64,000 nt of DNA from assembly GCF_000273375.1 (NCBI RefSeq), contig NZ_CM001557.1:1622551-1686550 (forward strand), in the 5' to 3' direction. This document shows positions 1-9,334 of this stretch, piece after piece (position 1 is the first letter of the stretch; the number at the start of each line of letters is the position of its first letter). Source of the DNA: Bartonella birtlesii IBS 325 (GTDB lineage Bacteria; Pseudomonadota; Alphaproteobacteria; Rhizobiales; Rhizobiaceae). A program made the position numbers and the translations under genes. The notes under the pieces are model-generated. The model did no database searches. It had not been told where the DNA came from and saw only the letters and a program-made list of their open reading frames with translations.

Positions 1-964
1 ATATATACAAAACGTATCATATTGCAAGTGCTCTATGAGAGATATGAAAACTTATCAAAAGGAATGTAAACGATGCCTATGATCTTTAATCACTTATTTG
101 AATGAGAGAGACTGTAAATGCTTGGTAGCTTTATCAATGTAATCAAAAGAAAATGTGTCTTAAGTAAATAGTTTGTAACAAAATCGTTTTTTTTACATTT
201 ACGAGCATTTTGGTTTTTAAAAGCAGCTTTTCATAAGACAAATAAACAAACGCTTTTATAAAATGTAAGATTTTTAAGATTTGCTCTTCTGTGAAAGCTA
301 GATCTTCATTTTTTTATCTTTGTCTCAATAGGTGCCCCCAAATTTGGAGAGACTAAAATCTCTCAATCCAAATTTGGGCTCTGTGCTTTTAAACTATAAT
401 TCTTAAAACGTTTGTTGCTTTCTTGGGTATATCATTAAAAGGCTTTCAATTTCATAAGACATAACACTATGATTTTCATTATCTGTTTATTTCCTATTCC
501 GGTAAAAAAATATCGTGGTTTTAAAAGCGATCTTATCTTTAAATCCTTTTATGCAATCTTTATAAATTAAACCTATAAACTTATGACAATTTCAAACGAT
601 TACCCTCTTATAGGATGATCTAATCATGCGATTAACAAACCAATCTTTAAAACAAGCTGTGATTTTTAAACCTATACGATTTTGAGTGATAAAAACGTAT
701 CACAAAATTTATGAACTGTTATGAATGATATCTGCTTTTCATTTCATGTGAATATTTACATGCGTTATAATATTTACATCATGATTTGCTTTTTATGCTC
801 TGTTTATAGATAGCAATTGTTTATAAAAAATGGTCAAATGAATCATGCATAAAAATGTGGATTCTTAAGTGGATTCATATAAAATAATTGCAAATAACAT
901 ATTGACTTTATTGTGTTTTTTGATATCACATCTTATACTCCTTGGTTCATAAACAGGAGAGCAC
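1..964. other. gene-free AT-rich stretch
   Basis: No reading frame of convincing length or composition is present on either strand. The only structure I see is the inverted repeat at 337-378. The last ~100 bases, ending in an AGGAGAG-like ribosome binding site, presumably hold the promoter of the EVE-domain gene at 965. Confidence 0.6.
337..378. repeat. inverted repeat with 11-bp arms
   Basis: The arms CCCAAATTTGG (337-347) and CCAAATTTGGG (368-378) are complementary, and each is itself nearly palindromic. A second short pair, AGAGA and TCTCT, sits inside, so one long hairpin can form. No T-run follows, so it is not a standard terminator. It lies in a gene-free stretch and its role is unknown. 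Confidence 0.55.
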
Positions 965-1381
965 ATGGCTTATTGGCTTTTTAAATCTGAACCTCATAAA
1001 TGGTCATGGGATATGCAAAAGAAAAAAGGTGCTGAGGGCGAACAATGGGATGGTGTACGCAATTATCAAGCCCGTAACAATATGCGCACTATGAAATATG
1101 GTGATAAAGGTTTTTTTTATCACTCTAATAAAGGGTTAGAAATTGTTGGCATTGTAGAAGTTTGTGCTGAAGCACACCCTGATTCTACATCCTCTGATCC
1201 ACGCTGGGAATGTGTAGATATTCGTGCAGTTTGTGATATGCCAACCCCTGTTTCATTAAAGCAGATTAAAGCCAATCCAAAACTGAAAAATATGGTGCTG
1301 GTTAATGTAAGTCGCTTATCAGTACAACCGGTAACAGAAGATGAATGGAAAGAGGTTTGTTTGATGGGCAACCTTAAATGA
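965..1381 (+). CDS. EVE domain-containing protein
   Basis: The 138-residue protein is a single EVE domain. It opens with the typical YWLFKSEP strand and carries the family's WDGVRNYQARN segment (about residues 28-38) and a GDKGFFYHSN stretch (about 46-55). EVE domains are PUA-like folds thought to bind modified bases in nucleic acids; the cellular role of the bacterial single-domain form is not settled. The ATG follows an AGGAGAG ribosome binding site. It is convergent with the L,D-transpeptidase gene, whose stop lies 11 bases away. Family assignment is secure; function is not. Confidence 0.9.
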   Translation: MAYWLFKSEPHKWSWDMQKKKGAEGEQWDGVRNYQARNNMRTMKYGDKGFFYHSNKGLEIVGIVEVCAEAHPDSTSSDPRWECVDIRAVCDMPTPVSLKQIKANPKLKNMVLVNVSRLSVQPVTEDEWKEVCLMGNLK

Positions 1382-1391
1382 AGAAATTTTT

Positions 1392-1958
1392 CTACCTTAA
1401 CACAATAATTTTTGTCCGTTTGCTCATGTATGGTAAAAGACGTTCCATATCACGACGAGCAAGTGCAATACACCCTTCTGTTGGCGAATAATTTTCCCGT
1501 GCTAAATGCATAAATATGGCACTCCCTCTTGCCATTTTTCGCTCAGTAATATTCCAATCCAAAACCACAACAATTTCATAAAGCCCATCTTCACGTTGCA
1601 TTTTTTCAGCACTATTACCATAAGGAAGACGTACCAAACGATTATAATTGGCATCATTACACGCATCACACCAACCATCTTGCATTCGAATACGGTGAAA
1701 AGGCAAAGCAGAACGTGGTAAAAAACGATAAGAGTTGCCACAAAATCCACTCAAACAACGCATATGTGCTAAAGGTGTAGCCCCATCTCCTTCACGCTTA
1801 AAAGCAGAAATACCAGCCCAACCCAAAGCACAAAAAAAATGATTTTGACCAGCACACAAAATACCTCGTGCCGCATGACGCCCTGCCTGTCGACGAACAA
1901 CCATAGAAGCAATAAAAGTTCGTTTTTTAGAAGCTTTCTTTTTTAATTTTCCTTGCAT
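1392..1958 (-). CDS. L,D-transpeptidase (YkuD) family protein
   Basis: The 188-residue protein ends in a YkuD-type catalytic motif: His151 in FMHLAR and the nucleophile Cys163 in TEGCIAL, followed by an RRDMERLL helix. Family members form 3-3 peptidoglycan crosslinks or attach proteins to the wall. The motif is GCIAL rather than the commoner GC(I/V)R, which marks a divergent subfamily, so exact chemistry is uncertain. The N-terminus is basic with no clear signal peptide, so export is not obvious. It is divergent from the CenR-like regulator gene, and the two share a 66-base intergenic region that must carry both promoters. Confidence 0.82.
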   Translation of the reverse strand: MQGKLKKKASKKRTFIASMVVRRQAGRHAARGILCAGQNHFFCALGWAGISAFKREGDGATPLAHMRCLSGFCGNSYRFLPRSALPFHRIRMQDGWCDACNDANYNRLVRLPYGNSAEKMQREDGLYEIVVVLDWNITERKMARGSAIFMHLARENYSPTEGCIALARRDMERLLPYMSKRTKIIVLR

Positions 1959-2024
1959 GAAATCTCATTTTTTATGAAACTATTTTTCAGTTCTCGGTAC
2001 ATTAACAATCTTATAAGGAAAAAA

Positions 2025-2708
2025 ATGAACCGCTACACCCTTTTAATTGTTGAAGCAGATAATGATTTGCGCCCTATTTTGGTAGAACAATTGCAAATAC
2101 ATAAGGAATTTGAAGTATTCCAAGCAAAAACAGCTAAAGCAGGAATAATGATAACCCAAACAAATAGTATTGATCTCGCTATTTTTGGACTTGAATTGCC
2201 TGACCTTGATAGTCGTGAAGCCATTAAAAAATTACGCTCGCAAGGATTTCGCGCTCCCATTATCATGATCACGAATCATGATACAGACTGCGATACCTTT
2301 TTAGATCTTGAAACAGGTGCTAATGATTATATAAAAAAGCCTTTTCGCTTTGCGGTGTTATTGGCACGAATGCGCACCCAATTGCGTCAATATGAGAAAA
2401 ATAACGATACAGTCTCTTACATCGGTCCCTATATTTTTAAACCTAGACAAAGGCTCCTTATTGATCAACACAACAACAAAATTCGTCTTACAGAAAAAGA
2501 AGCAGCGATTCTTAAATACCTTTATCACTCTTATGATAAAATTGTGAATCGTGAAACACTGTTAGAACAAATTTGGGGCTATAATGAAAACATTGTTACC
2601 CATACCTTAGAAACCCATATCTACCGTTTACGACAAAAAATCGAAAAAGACCCCTCCAATGCACGAATTCTCATAACTGATCCAAACGGCTATCGTTTAA
2701 ACCTTTAA
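2025..2708 (+). CDS. cenR: CenR-like OmpR-family response regulator with atypical receiver
   Basis: The 227-residue protein has an N-terminal receiver (about 1-120) and a C-terminal winged-helix DNA-binding domain (about 130-227, with KIRLTEKEAAILKYL and THTLETHIYRLRQKIE). From memory it resembles the alphaproteobacterial cell-envelope regulator CenR. The start at 2025 is preceded by ATAAGGAAAA; an upstream in-frame ATG at 1953 has no comparable site. The receiver is abnormal: Gly55 (IFGLELPD) aligns with the usual phospho-acceptor Asp, and the acidic pair reads Glu10-Ala11. The conserved Lys before Pro (IKKPF) remains. No histidine kinase gene is adjacent. Family is certain; the CenR orthology is likely. 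Confidence 0.82.
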   Translation: MNRYTLLIVEADNDLRPILVEQLQIHKEFEVFQAKTAKAGIMITQTNSIDLAIFGLELPDLDSREAIKKLRSQGFRAPIIMITNHDTDCDTFLDLETGANDYIKKPFRFAVLLARMRTQLRQYEKNNDTVSYIGPYIFKPRQRLLIDQHNNKIRLTEKEAAILKYLYHSYDKIVNRETLLEQIWGYNENIVTHTLETHIYRLRQKIEKDPSNARILITDPNGYRLNL

Positions 2709-2820
2709 AACTCATCGGACATTGACAGCTTCAAAAACGCTTTTGATGATAGCGCCTGCTTACCCCTTGCATAAGTAAAAATGGTGAAGCCCAATGAGTT
2801 TTGCGCTTAGTCCTTCACGG

Positions 2821-3621
2821 TCACCGTCGTAAAATAGGCTTTGGAGCAAGCTGAGAAGAGCTTTCATAGGCTTGAGGTGATAAAGCAGGAATAAAAACAC
2901 GCCGCGATTGACGACGCTGTACAAGCAAACCCTGATAAACACGTTTCTGTGCTTTACACATTAATAGCCCTCCAAAATAAGGCAAAAGATAGCGTGCAAA
3001 CGGCTCATAAAAAAATGAGAATAACCGCGAGATACAACCTGAAGAAGGCGTATAATGTACAATTTCTTGTACTGACTCAGAAATAAAATTTGTTTTTTCA
3101 AACAAACGAGTGATCTGTTGCCGACTATAAGGCTCACCGTAACCAAAAGGTGTACAAGCGTTGCGCGCCCAAAAACCAGGACGATTAGGGACAATAACAA
3201 CCAAGCTTCCATTGGGAGCTAAAACACGCCATATTTCATTCAGTGTTTCAAAGGAATTTTCTGTATATTCAAGTGCATGTACCAGTAAAATACAATCAAC
3301 AGAAGCATCAGGAAGCGGCAAATCTTCTTCAAAAACGAGTGCTGTAGCAACTTTCTCAGCACAAGGCCAAGGTGAAGCACCCTGGCTAGCTGGCATAAAA
3401 GCAAAACATTGTTGTGCACGTGTACGCAACAAAGAAAGATAAGGAAGCGCATACCCCAAACCCATAACCCGTTTATCAGTAAGATCGGGCCACCATAAAT
3501 TTAATTGGTCACACAGTGTCGCCTGCACACGCAGTCCAAGGGTCGAAGCATAAAAATCTCTTAGTGTGATTATATCCAATTCAACATACCGTTTAGAAAA
3601 AATTTTAAATATCACAGGCAT
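2821..3621 (-). CDS. class I SAM-dependent methyltransferase (Methyltransf_11-like)
   Basis: The 266-residue protein has a degenerate glycine-rich SAM site (KRVMGLGYALPYL, about 50-62). Further on come an acidic DASVDCILLVHALEY stretch (about 104-118) and LNEIWRVLAPNGSLVVIVPNR (about 127-147), the usual post-SAM strands of Methyltransf_11 enzymes. The substrate cannot be inferred. The last ~40 residues are basic and Pro/Ser-rich, possibly disordered. It stands alone between convergent cenR and a 209-base spacer. Confidence 0.8.
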   Translation of the reverse strand: MPVIFKIFSKRYVELDIITLRDFYASTLGLRVQATLCDQLNLWWPDLTDKRVMGLGYALPYLSLLRTRAQQCFAFMPASQGASPWPCAEKVATALVFEEDLPLPDASVDCILLVHALEYTENSFETLNEIWRVLAPNGSLVVIVPNRPGFWARNACTPFGYGEPYSRQQITRLFEKTNFISESVQEIVHYTPSSGCISRLFSFFYEPFARYLLPYFGGLLMCKAQKRVYQGLLVQRRQSRRVFIPALSPQAYESSSQLAPKPILRR

Positions 3622-3830
3622 TCATATACCTTGTTTATATGGACTTTTGCCATTTCTCCGCAATAGAGAACATTTCAATGTCTCATATTTTAAACGCAAA
3701 TCACAAAAAAAACGTACAGAATATTTTTATAATCATTTCAAACAAGCGCTTTAATGATGACTTTTATTTTTGAATCTTGTGCTCTACAAAGGCTTCCAAT
3801 ACGCTTCTATCTATTAAAAGAAAAAAGCAC

Positions 3831-6269
3831 TTAATTAAAATGGAGTAGCTTCTCAAGATAGTTTTTTTCTTCTTCTAAAATATGTTCCCTACCCAAACGT
3901 TTGCGAATTTCCTCCAAGATCTGCCGTGTACGCATTTGATCACTTTCTTGTGGTATAATCGTTCCTTCTTGCCCTTGATCTGTTTTTGAAGAAAGTGGAC
4001 GCCCCAATGGATCTTCAGAACCAGCAGTAGTATTTTGATTTTCTCCGGCTTCCTTAAGCACTTCACGCATTTTTTCTAAAACATTTTGTGCACCTTGCCG
4101 CAAAGCTTCTAAAGCATCTGACTGATTTTGTATGGATATTTGATTATTTCCGTGTTCAAGAGCATTTTCTGCAGAATTCATTTTTTCTTCTGCCCTTTTG
4201 AAGGCACTATTTGATCCAAACCCTTGCGCTAATAATTCTTTTTCTAACATTGATAATTCAGACTGCAACTCAGCTTGACGTTTTTTTAAAGATTCTCTTT
4301 GCTTTTCCGGTATACTTTCTCCACGTTGTTGTTCCATTTCTAATTGATGTGTTTCATTGAGAATTTCTTGCTGACGATGCATCAAATCTCCAAGCTGATC
4401 CATTTTTTCTTTCATCCTTGCAGATTTACTCTGACCCTTCTCTTCACTTTGATTACCTTTTTGCACTTGCAAATGATCAAGAGTCTGTTCAATTTCAGCC
4501 AACAGTTGTTCAGCTGCTAAAGAAGAACCCATTTTGGCCATTTCTTCAATTAAATTGAGCTTTTTTTGTAATGAATCTTCAGAAAGATTAGGACGGCTAA
4601 AATTGCTATTGTTAGGATTGCTCTTGTCTTGTGCATTTTCAGCCAAAGCGTGAATATAATTATCCATAGCTTGGCGTAAATCTGCCATAAGGCGTTCAAT
4701 TTCTGTAGCTGGAGCACCATAACGAAGTGCATCACGTAAAGCAGCTTGTGCTTGTTTTAAATTTTTCTGAACAGATTCGAACTGATTGCCTTCAATACCC
4801 AAAGCTATCTGCCATAAATAATCAACCACACTACGCAAATCATCCTCTGTTTCTGCCATAGAAAGCCTTGTCCATACACTCTGTAGAACAAGAAAATGTG
4901 TGATATTTTTCAGCCCCTCTTCTGGACGCACAAGCAAAGCAGAAAGCATATCGAGTACACGCTCTTTTGCAGAAGCATCAAGAACCAGTAAACGACGCAA
5001 TTCAATCACTGCGCGTGCAACAGGATTTGAAAAAACACGCTGTGGTAATGTCATAACAAAAGTTTTGCTACGGCCTTGTTGCCCCGCGCCATCTTCTGCC
5101 ACAAGAGTTATTTTAACTTCTGAACCAGCCCACGGATGCGCTGATACATCTTGTACCGTCCTCATTTTACCCTTTCCACCACGTGGAAGAAGAAGCTTTA
5201 TTTCAGGTGCGTTATAAAGAGAAGACGCACTTTTGTACTGATTAAAAAAAGGCTCTATTTCAACAAAAGCTTTTGTCACACTATAATCATCATCCAGCTC
5301 ATACTGAAGTTCTAACGAACCAGTCAAAATCCGCCCTGGTTTTTCCAGCCAACGAATTGTTGGGGGCTGATCTTTAATCACCTGCAAATGCCACTGCTGT
5401 TGCTTGTGACGTGATGAAACAAACAAACCTATTGAATGTTTTAAATGTGTTTCAAAATGAACAATGGAATCATTCAAAATCCCTTTTTCGTTTTTCTTTG
5501 AAAACAAAACTTCGCGCCCATCGTCATCAGATTTTGCTTTTACTGTAATACCAGCACCATTGACAACACGTACAACGACGTCACTCCCTTCAGGAACTGC
5601 AAGCTGTTTTTTCTCATCTTTTGTTAAATAAATAGGCGCAACACCGGTATAAGCAGGCGGGGTAATCCAAGCATCAATCCGTATGGTTGTTTCATCAACA
5701 ATAGGACGAAAATCAAACGCATCTGCCAAACGTCCCCCAAGCGAACCAAAAGAAAAACTAAAAGCACACACACAAAGGAGAATACATAAAGTCCTCAGAG
5801 CCAGAGGATCATGAACTGCACTATTAGGATAGATAAAACCAGTTTTTAAATGGCATAATTGTTTCGCCATGCGGCGTTGATGTTCACGCCAAATAATTAC
5901 ACTAATATCTTCACTATTTTCGAAATATACATGGTCGGTTTGAGCGCTTAAAGGCTGATTTTTAAGGCTGTTTTCTTGTTCAAGACGCTGATTAATTTCC
6001 CTCGTTGTAGGAAACCGAAAATGAATAAGAAAAAATAAACTCCCCACAGCAAAAAAAAGTATAAGCCCAAGTAAGAGTAAATGTAGCCAATAACCTAGAA
6101 TACCAAAAATACCAAACCAACTAAGCGAACAAAAGAGACTAAGAACTAAGAAAAACGGCAACAAACGCACCCATATCCGCTCGAATGAGAGGATAAACCA
6201 CATTAAAATGCGCACATACAAAAGCTTTATTCTTGCAAAACTTTTGATGTTTTCATTTTTCATAGACAA
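3831..6269 (-). CDS. TIGR02302 (DUF4175) family membrane protein
   Basis: This 812-residue protein matches the alphaproteobacterial TIGR02302 family. It has two hydrophobic segments near the N-terminus (about 35-85) and a third near 160-180. A large soluble region follows, with beta-rich segments (about 190-420). Long helical, coiled-coil Gln/Glu-rich stretches come after that (about 560-730), including EKMDQLGDLMHRQQEILNE. The layout suggests inner-membrane anchoring with a large periplasmic part. No enzymatic motif is visible and the function is unknown. It lies 119 bases downstream of lysA on the same strand, an order common in this bacterial group. Confidence 0.85.
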   Translation of the reverse strand: MSMKNENIKSFARIKLLYVRILMWFILSFERIWVRLLPFFLVLSLFCSLSWFGIFGILGYWLHLLLLGLILFFAVGSLFFLIHFRFPTTREINQRLEQENSLKNQPLSAQTDHVYFENSEDISVIIWREHQRRMAKQLCHLKTGFIYPNSAVHDPLALRTLCILLCVCAFSFSFGSLGGRLADAFDFRPIVDETTIRIDAWITPPAYTGVAPIYLTKDEKKQLAVPEGSDVVVRVVNGAGITVKAKSDDDGREVLFSKKNEKGILNDSIVHFETHLKHSIGLFVSSRHKQQQWHLQVIKDQPPTIRWLEKPGRILTGSLELQYELDDDYSVTKAFVEIEPFFNQYKSASSLYNAPEIKLLLPRGGKGKMRTVQDVSAHPWAGSEVKITLVAEDGAGQQGRSKTFVMTLPQRVFSNPVARAVIELRRLLVLDASAKERVLDMLSALLVRPEEGLKNITHFLVLQSVWTRLSMAETEDDLRSVVDYLWQIALGIEGNQFESVQKNLKQAQAALRDALRYGAPATEIERLMADLRQAMDNYIHALAENAQDKSNPNNSNFSRPNLSEDSLQKKLNLIEEMAKMGSSLAAEQLLAEIEQTLDHLQVQKGNQSEEKGQSKSARMKEKMDQLGDLMHRQQEILNETHQLEMEQQRGESIPEKQRESLKKRQAELQSELSMLEKELLAQGFGSNSAFKRAEEKMNSAENALEHGNNQISIQNQSDALEALRQGAQNVLEKMREVLKEAGENQNTTAGSEDPLGRPLSSKTDQGQEGTIIPQESDQMRTRQILEEIRKRLGREHILEEEKNYLEKLLHFN

Positions 6270-6388
6270 ACATTTGTCCCCTTTTACAGTGGCGAATTGC
6301 GATCATAAAACCCATACAAGACTATTTCCAGAAAATAAATTGTTTCATCAAAGTTTAGTAAAAATAAGACCACAAACACCTAACAACG

Positions 6389-7654
6389 CTAGAGCCAATC
6401 TGGAATATGGTCACAGCCTATCAATTGCGCATAATCAAGACGCGGACGAATGACCGCGTAACGCGTATCCTGAACAAGAACTTCTGGCACCAAAAGCCGG
6501 CTATTATAGGTACTCGCCATCACCGCACCGTAAGCGCCCGCTCCCGTAATCGCCAAAAGATCACCTGGTGCTAAGATCGGCACACAGCGATCTAATGCTA
6601 AATAATCGCCGGTTTCACAAACTGAACCAACAATATCTGCCTGAATAAGCGATGCATCACTTGATGTTTGTTTCACAAGCACTACACTCTGCCAAGCCTC
6701 ATAAAGCGTTGGACGTATAAGATCATTCATCGCAGCATCAACAATAACAAAATTCCGCCCTTCTCCTCTTTTTAAATAGAGAACAGAAGTCACCAACACA
6801 CCAGCTTCTCCCACAATGCTACGTCCCGGCTCCACGATAATATTGATCCCTAACGGTGCAATATGCTTCTTTACAAGCGCTGCATAATCAAAAAGAGAAG
6901 GTATGTTATATTGTTCATTACCGTATGCAATACCAAGCCCACCACCAACATCTATATGCGTTATCGCATAACCATCGCTCCACAATTGACGCACAAAATC
7001 TGCGATAATAAAAAATGCCTCCTCAAACGGTTTTAAATCACAAATCTGACTACCAATATGCATATCGACACCACAAACATGTAATCCAGGTAAAGAATCC
7101 GCTTTTTTATAAGCCTCTCTTGCTAACAACAGTGGAATACCGAATTTATTCTCAGATTTTCCCGTTGTAATTTTCTCATGAGTCTTTGCATCAACATCTG
7201 GATTAATGCGTAATGAAACCCGTGCTGTTTTTGAAAGCGCAACAGCACGGGCTGACAATTGTTCAAGTTCCTGCTCTGACTCAACATTAAAACAGTAAAT
7301 ATCTTGAGAAAGAGCAAAATCTATCTCCCGCACTGTTTTACCAACTCCAGAATAAACAATACGATGCGCAGGAATCCCAACAGCAAGAGCACGCCGCAAT
7401 TCACCTTCTGAAACAACATCAGCTCCCGATCCATTCAAGCTAAGAAGCCGCAAAACAGCTTGATTAGAATTGGCTTTAACCGCATAAGCAATCAAACTCG
7501 GTATCTCTTGAAATGCCTTTTGATACTCTTGAAAACGTCCAACCAATGCACTAGCCGAATAACAATAAAAAGGTGTTCCCACATCCTGTGCAAGAACAGA
7601 AAGCGAAAGCCCTTCAGCATGAAGCATGCCTTGATGATAGGTGAAAAAATGCAT
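6389..7654 (-). CDS. lysA: diaminopimelate decarboxylase
   Basis: LysA converts meso-diaminopimelate to L-lysine, the last step of lysine synthesis, using PLP. The 421-residue protein has the PLP-binding Lys60 in AYAVKANSN, a HIGSQ motif, the glycine-rich phosphate site DVGGGLG, EPGRSIVGEAG, and the CETGD motif near the C-terminus that supplies the active-site Cys. Length is normal. It follows the small lptM-like gene by 9 bases, so argH, lptM-like and lysA are probably co-transcribed. Confidence 0.97.
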   Translation of the reverse strand: MHFFTYHQGMLHAEGLSLSVLAQDVGTPFYCYSASALVGRFQEYQKAFQEIPSLIAYAVKANSNQAVLRLLSLNGSGADVVSEGELRRALAVGIPAHRIVYSGVGKTVREIDFALSQDIYCFNVESEQELEQLSARAVALSKTARVSLRINPDVDAKTHEKITTGKSENKFGIPLLLAREAYKKADSLPGLHVCGVDMHIGSQICDLKPFEEAFFIIADFVRQLWSDGYAITHIDVGGGLGIAYGNEQYNIPSLFDYAALVKKHIAPLGINIIVEPGRSIVGEAGVLVTSVLYLKRGEGRNFVIVDAAMNDLIRPTLYEAWQSVVLVKQTSSDASLIQADIVGSVCETGDYLALDRCVPILAPGDLLAITGAGAYGAVMASTYNSRLLVPEVLVQDTRYAVIRPRLDYAQLIGCDHIPDWL

Positions 7655-7663
7655 ATTTCCCCC

Positions 7664-7843
7664 TTACTGTATCAAACGATCAAGCACAAAAGATTTATCT
7701 TCTTCACTTTTAAGTGAAGATGCTCCTCGCGCAGGTTTTTCCATAGTTGAATAAGGCATTTCTAATGGCCCTTTACGGCCGCACCCAACAATAAAAACAC
7801 ACCCCACAAGGACAATTGTTAAACTCTTTAAAATGATTTTCAT
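7664..7843 (-). CDS. lptM: LptM-like small lipoprotein
   Basis: A 59-residue reading frame too short for most gene finders. It starts MKIILKSLTIVLVGCVF and continues with the lipobox FIVGC followed by GRKGPLEMP, the hallmark of the LptM (YifL) family, which stabilises the LptD outer-membrane LPS translocon. The mature lipoprotein would begin at Cys21. The argH-lptM-lysA order is widely conserved in proteobacteria. An AGAGAGAAGGG-like ribosome binding site precedes the ATG. Family is assigned from the lipobox signature and context. Confidence 0.85.
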   Translation of the reverse strand: MKIILKSLTIVLVGCVFIVGCGRKGPLEMPYSTMEKPARGASSLKSEEDKSFVLDRLIQ

Positions 7844-7900
7844 ACGCCCTTCTCTCTCCTATCAAGGCTTTTTCATTTTTTGGATTTACGATCCAACCAT

Positions 7901-9301
7901 TCAGGCAGTTACAAGGCGTTTTTTCCAATAAGCAATTTGACAAAGTATTTCTGAAGGCGCCGTTCCACCAAAACTTTTACGACTTTCAACTGATTTTTCA
8001 ACCGTTAAAAAATCAAAAAGCGCTGCATTAATCTCTGGATATATCGCTTGAAGTTCAACCAATGGCAAATCATTCAAAGCACATTGTTTCTTTTCTGCCA
8101 ATGCTACAGCACGCCCGGTAATATGATGTGCTTCACGAAAAGGAAGCCCTAATTCACGCACAAGCCAATCTGCAAAATCCGTTGCAGTTGCATAACCAGA
8201 ATCAGCCGCTTGTTTCATAGCTTCTTTATTAACTTGCAAATCACCTATAATCCCTGTCATTGTTGCCAGCGCTAATTCTAGACTCAAAGCTCCATCAAAC
8301 ACATATTCTTTATCTTCCTGCATATCTTTTGAATAGGCAAGGGGCAAACCTTTCATCACCGTTAACAACCCAATCAGAGCTCCATTCAGTCGCCCAGTTT
8401 TTGCACGCACAAGTTCTGCAGCATCTGGATTTCTTTTTTGTGGCATAATGGATGAACCAGTTGAAAAAGCGTCTGATAAACGAATAAAATGAAATTGTTC
8501 ACTTGACCAAAGGACAATTTCTTCCGCTAAACGCGAAAGATGCATTGCACAAAGAGCACCAACGCTTAAAAATTCCAACGCAAAATCACGATCAGAAACA
8601 CTATCAATCGAATTGCGTGTTGGTTCTCGAAAACCTAACGCTTTTGCTGTCATAAAACGATCAATTGGAAAGCTTGTACCTGCCAAGGCTGCAGCCCCTA
8701 AGGGTGATTCATTCATTCGCTCAACTGCATCACGTATCCGCGATAAATCTCGACCAAACATTTCAACATAAGCCATCATATAATGACCAAATGTTACAGG
8801 CTGCGCCGATTGCAAATGCGTAAAGCCTGGCATAAATGTATCGATATGCTGTTCTGCTCGAACAAGCAATTTCTCTATCAATCTTTTTAAAGCTTGCGCT
8901 ATCCTCTGTGACGCCTCACGTACCCACAAACGAAAATCAACAGCAACTTGATCATTGCGTGAACGCGCCGTATGCAAACGCCCTGCTACAGAACCAATCA
9001 ACTCGCAAAGTCGTGCTTCAATATTCATATGAATATCTTCAAGTCTTCGTGAAAAAATAAACCGACCGTCCTCAATTTCTTGACGAATAAGCTTTAAACC
9101 ATGAACAATTTTTTCATAATCTGATTGTGAAATAATCTCCGTTTGCACTAACATCGCGGCATGAGCAAGTGAACCTTCAATATCTTGCCGATAAAGTTTT
9201 TGATCAAAATCAATTGAAGCATTAATTTCTTCCATAATTGCAGCAGGTCCTGCTATAAAACGTCCACCCCACATTTGGTTCTTTAACTTCTCATCTGTCA
9301 T
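7901..9301 (-). CDS. argH: argininosuccinate lyase
   Basis: ArgH splits argininosuccinate into arginine and fumarate. The 466-residue protein begins [15 protein letters not shown], the usual start of the family. It carries [19 protein letters not shown] and the fumarase-superfamily signature [12 protein letters not shown] with the catalytic Ser. A longer in-frame start 51 bases upstream is rejected: it would overlap the divergent tlpA start, and homologues begin at the MTDEK-type residue. The gap to divergent tlpA is only 33 bases. The C-terminus is complete. Confidence 0.97.
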   Translation of the reverse strand: MTDEKLKNQMWGGRFIAGPAAIMEEINASIDFDQKLYRQDIEGSLAHAAMLVQTEIISQSDYEKIVHGLKLIRQEIEDGRFIFSRRLEDIHMNIEARLCELIGSVAGRLHTARSRNDQVAVDFRLWVREASQRIAQALKRLIEKLLVRAEQHIDTFMPGFTHLQSAQPVTFGHYMMAYVEMFGRDLSRIRDAVERMNESPLGAAALAGTSFPIDRFMTAKALGFREPTRNSIDSVSDRDFALEFLSVGALCAMHLSRLAEEIVLWSSEQFHFIRLSDAFSTGSSIMPQKRNPDAAELVRAKTGRLNGALIGLLTVMKGLPLAYSKDMQEDKEYVFDGALSLELALATMTGIIGDLQVNKEAMKQAADSGYATATDFADWLVRELGLPFREAHHITGRAVALAEKKQCALNDLPLVELQAIYPEINAALFDFLTVEKSVESRKSFGGTAPSEILCQIAYWKKRLVTA

Positions 9302-9334
9302 ACTCTGAAACCACCCATAAAAAGGATAAAAATT

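Noticed and set aside
1120-1371. Antisense reading frame inside the EVE-domain gene
   Set aside because: It is a shadow of a well-supported gene and has no motif of its own. The same applies to the many antisense or offset frames inside other genes.
3566-3754. 62-codon plus-strand frame between methyltransferase and TIGR02302 gene
   Set aside because: It overlaps the start of the well-supported methyltransferase gene, shows no motif and no ribosome binding site.
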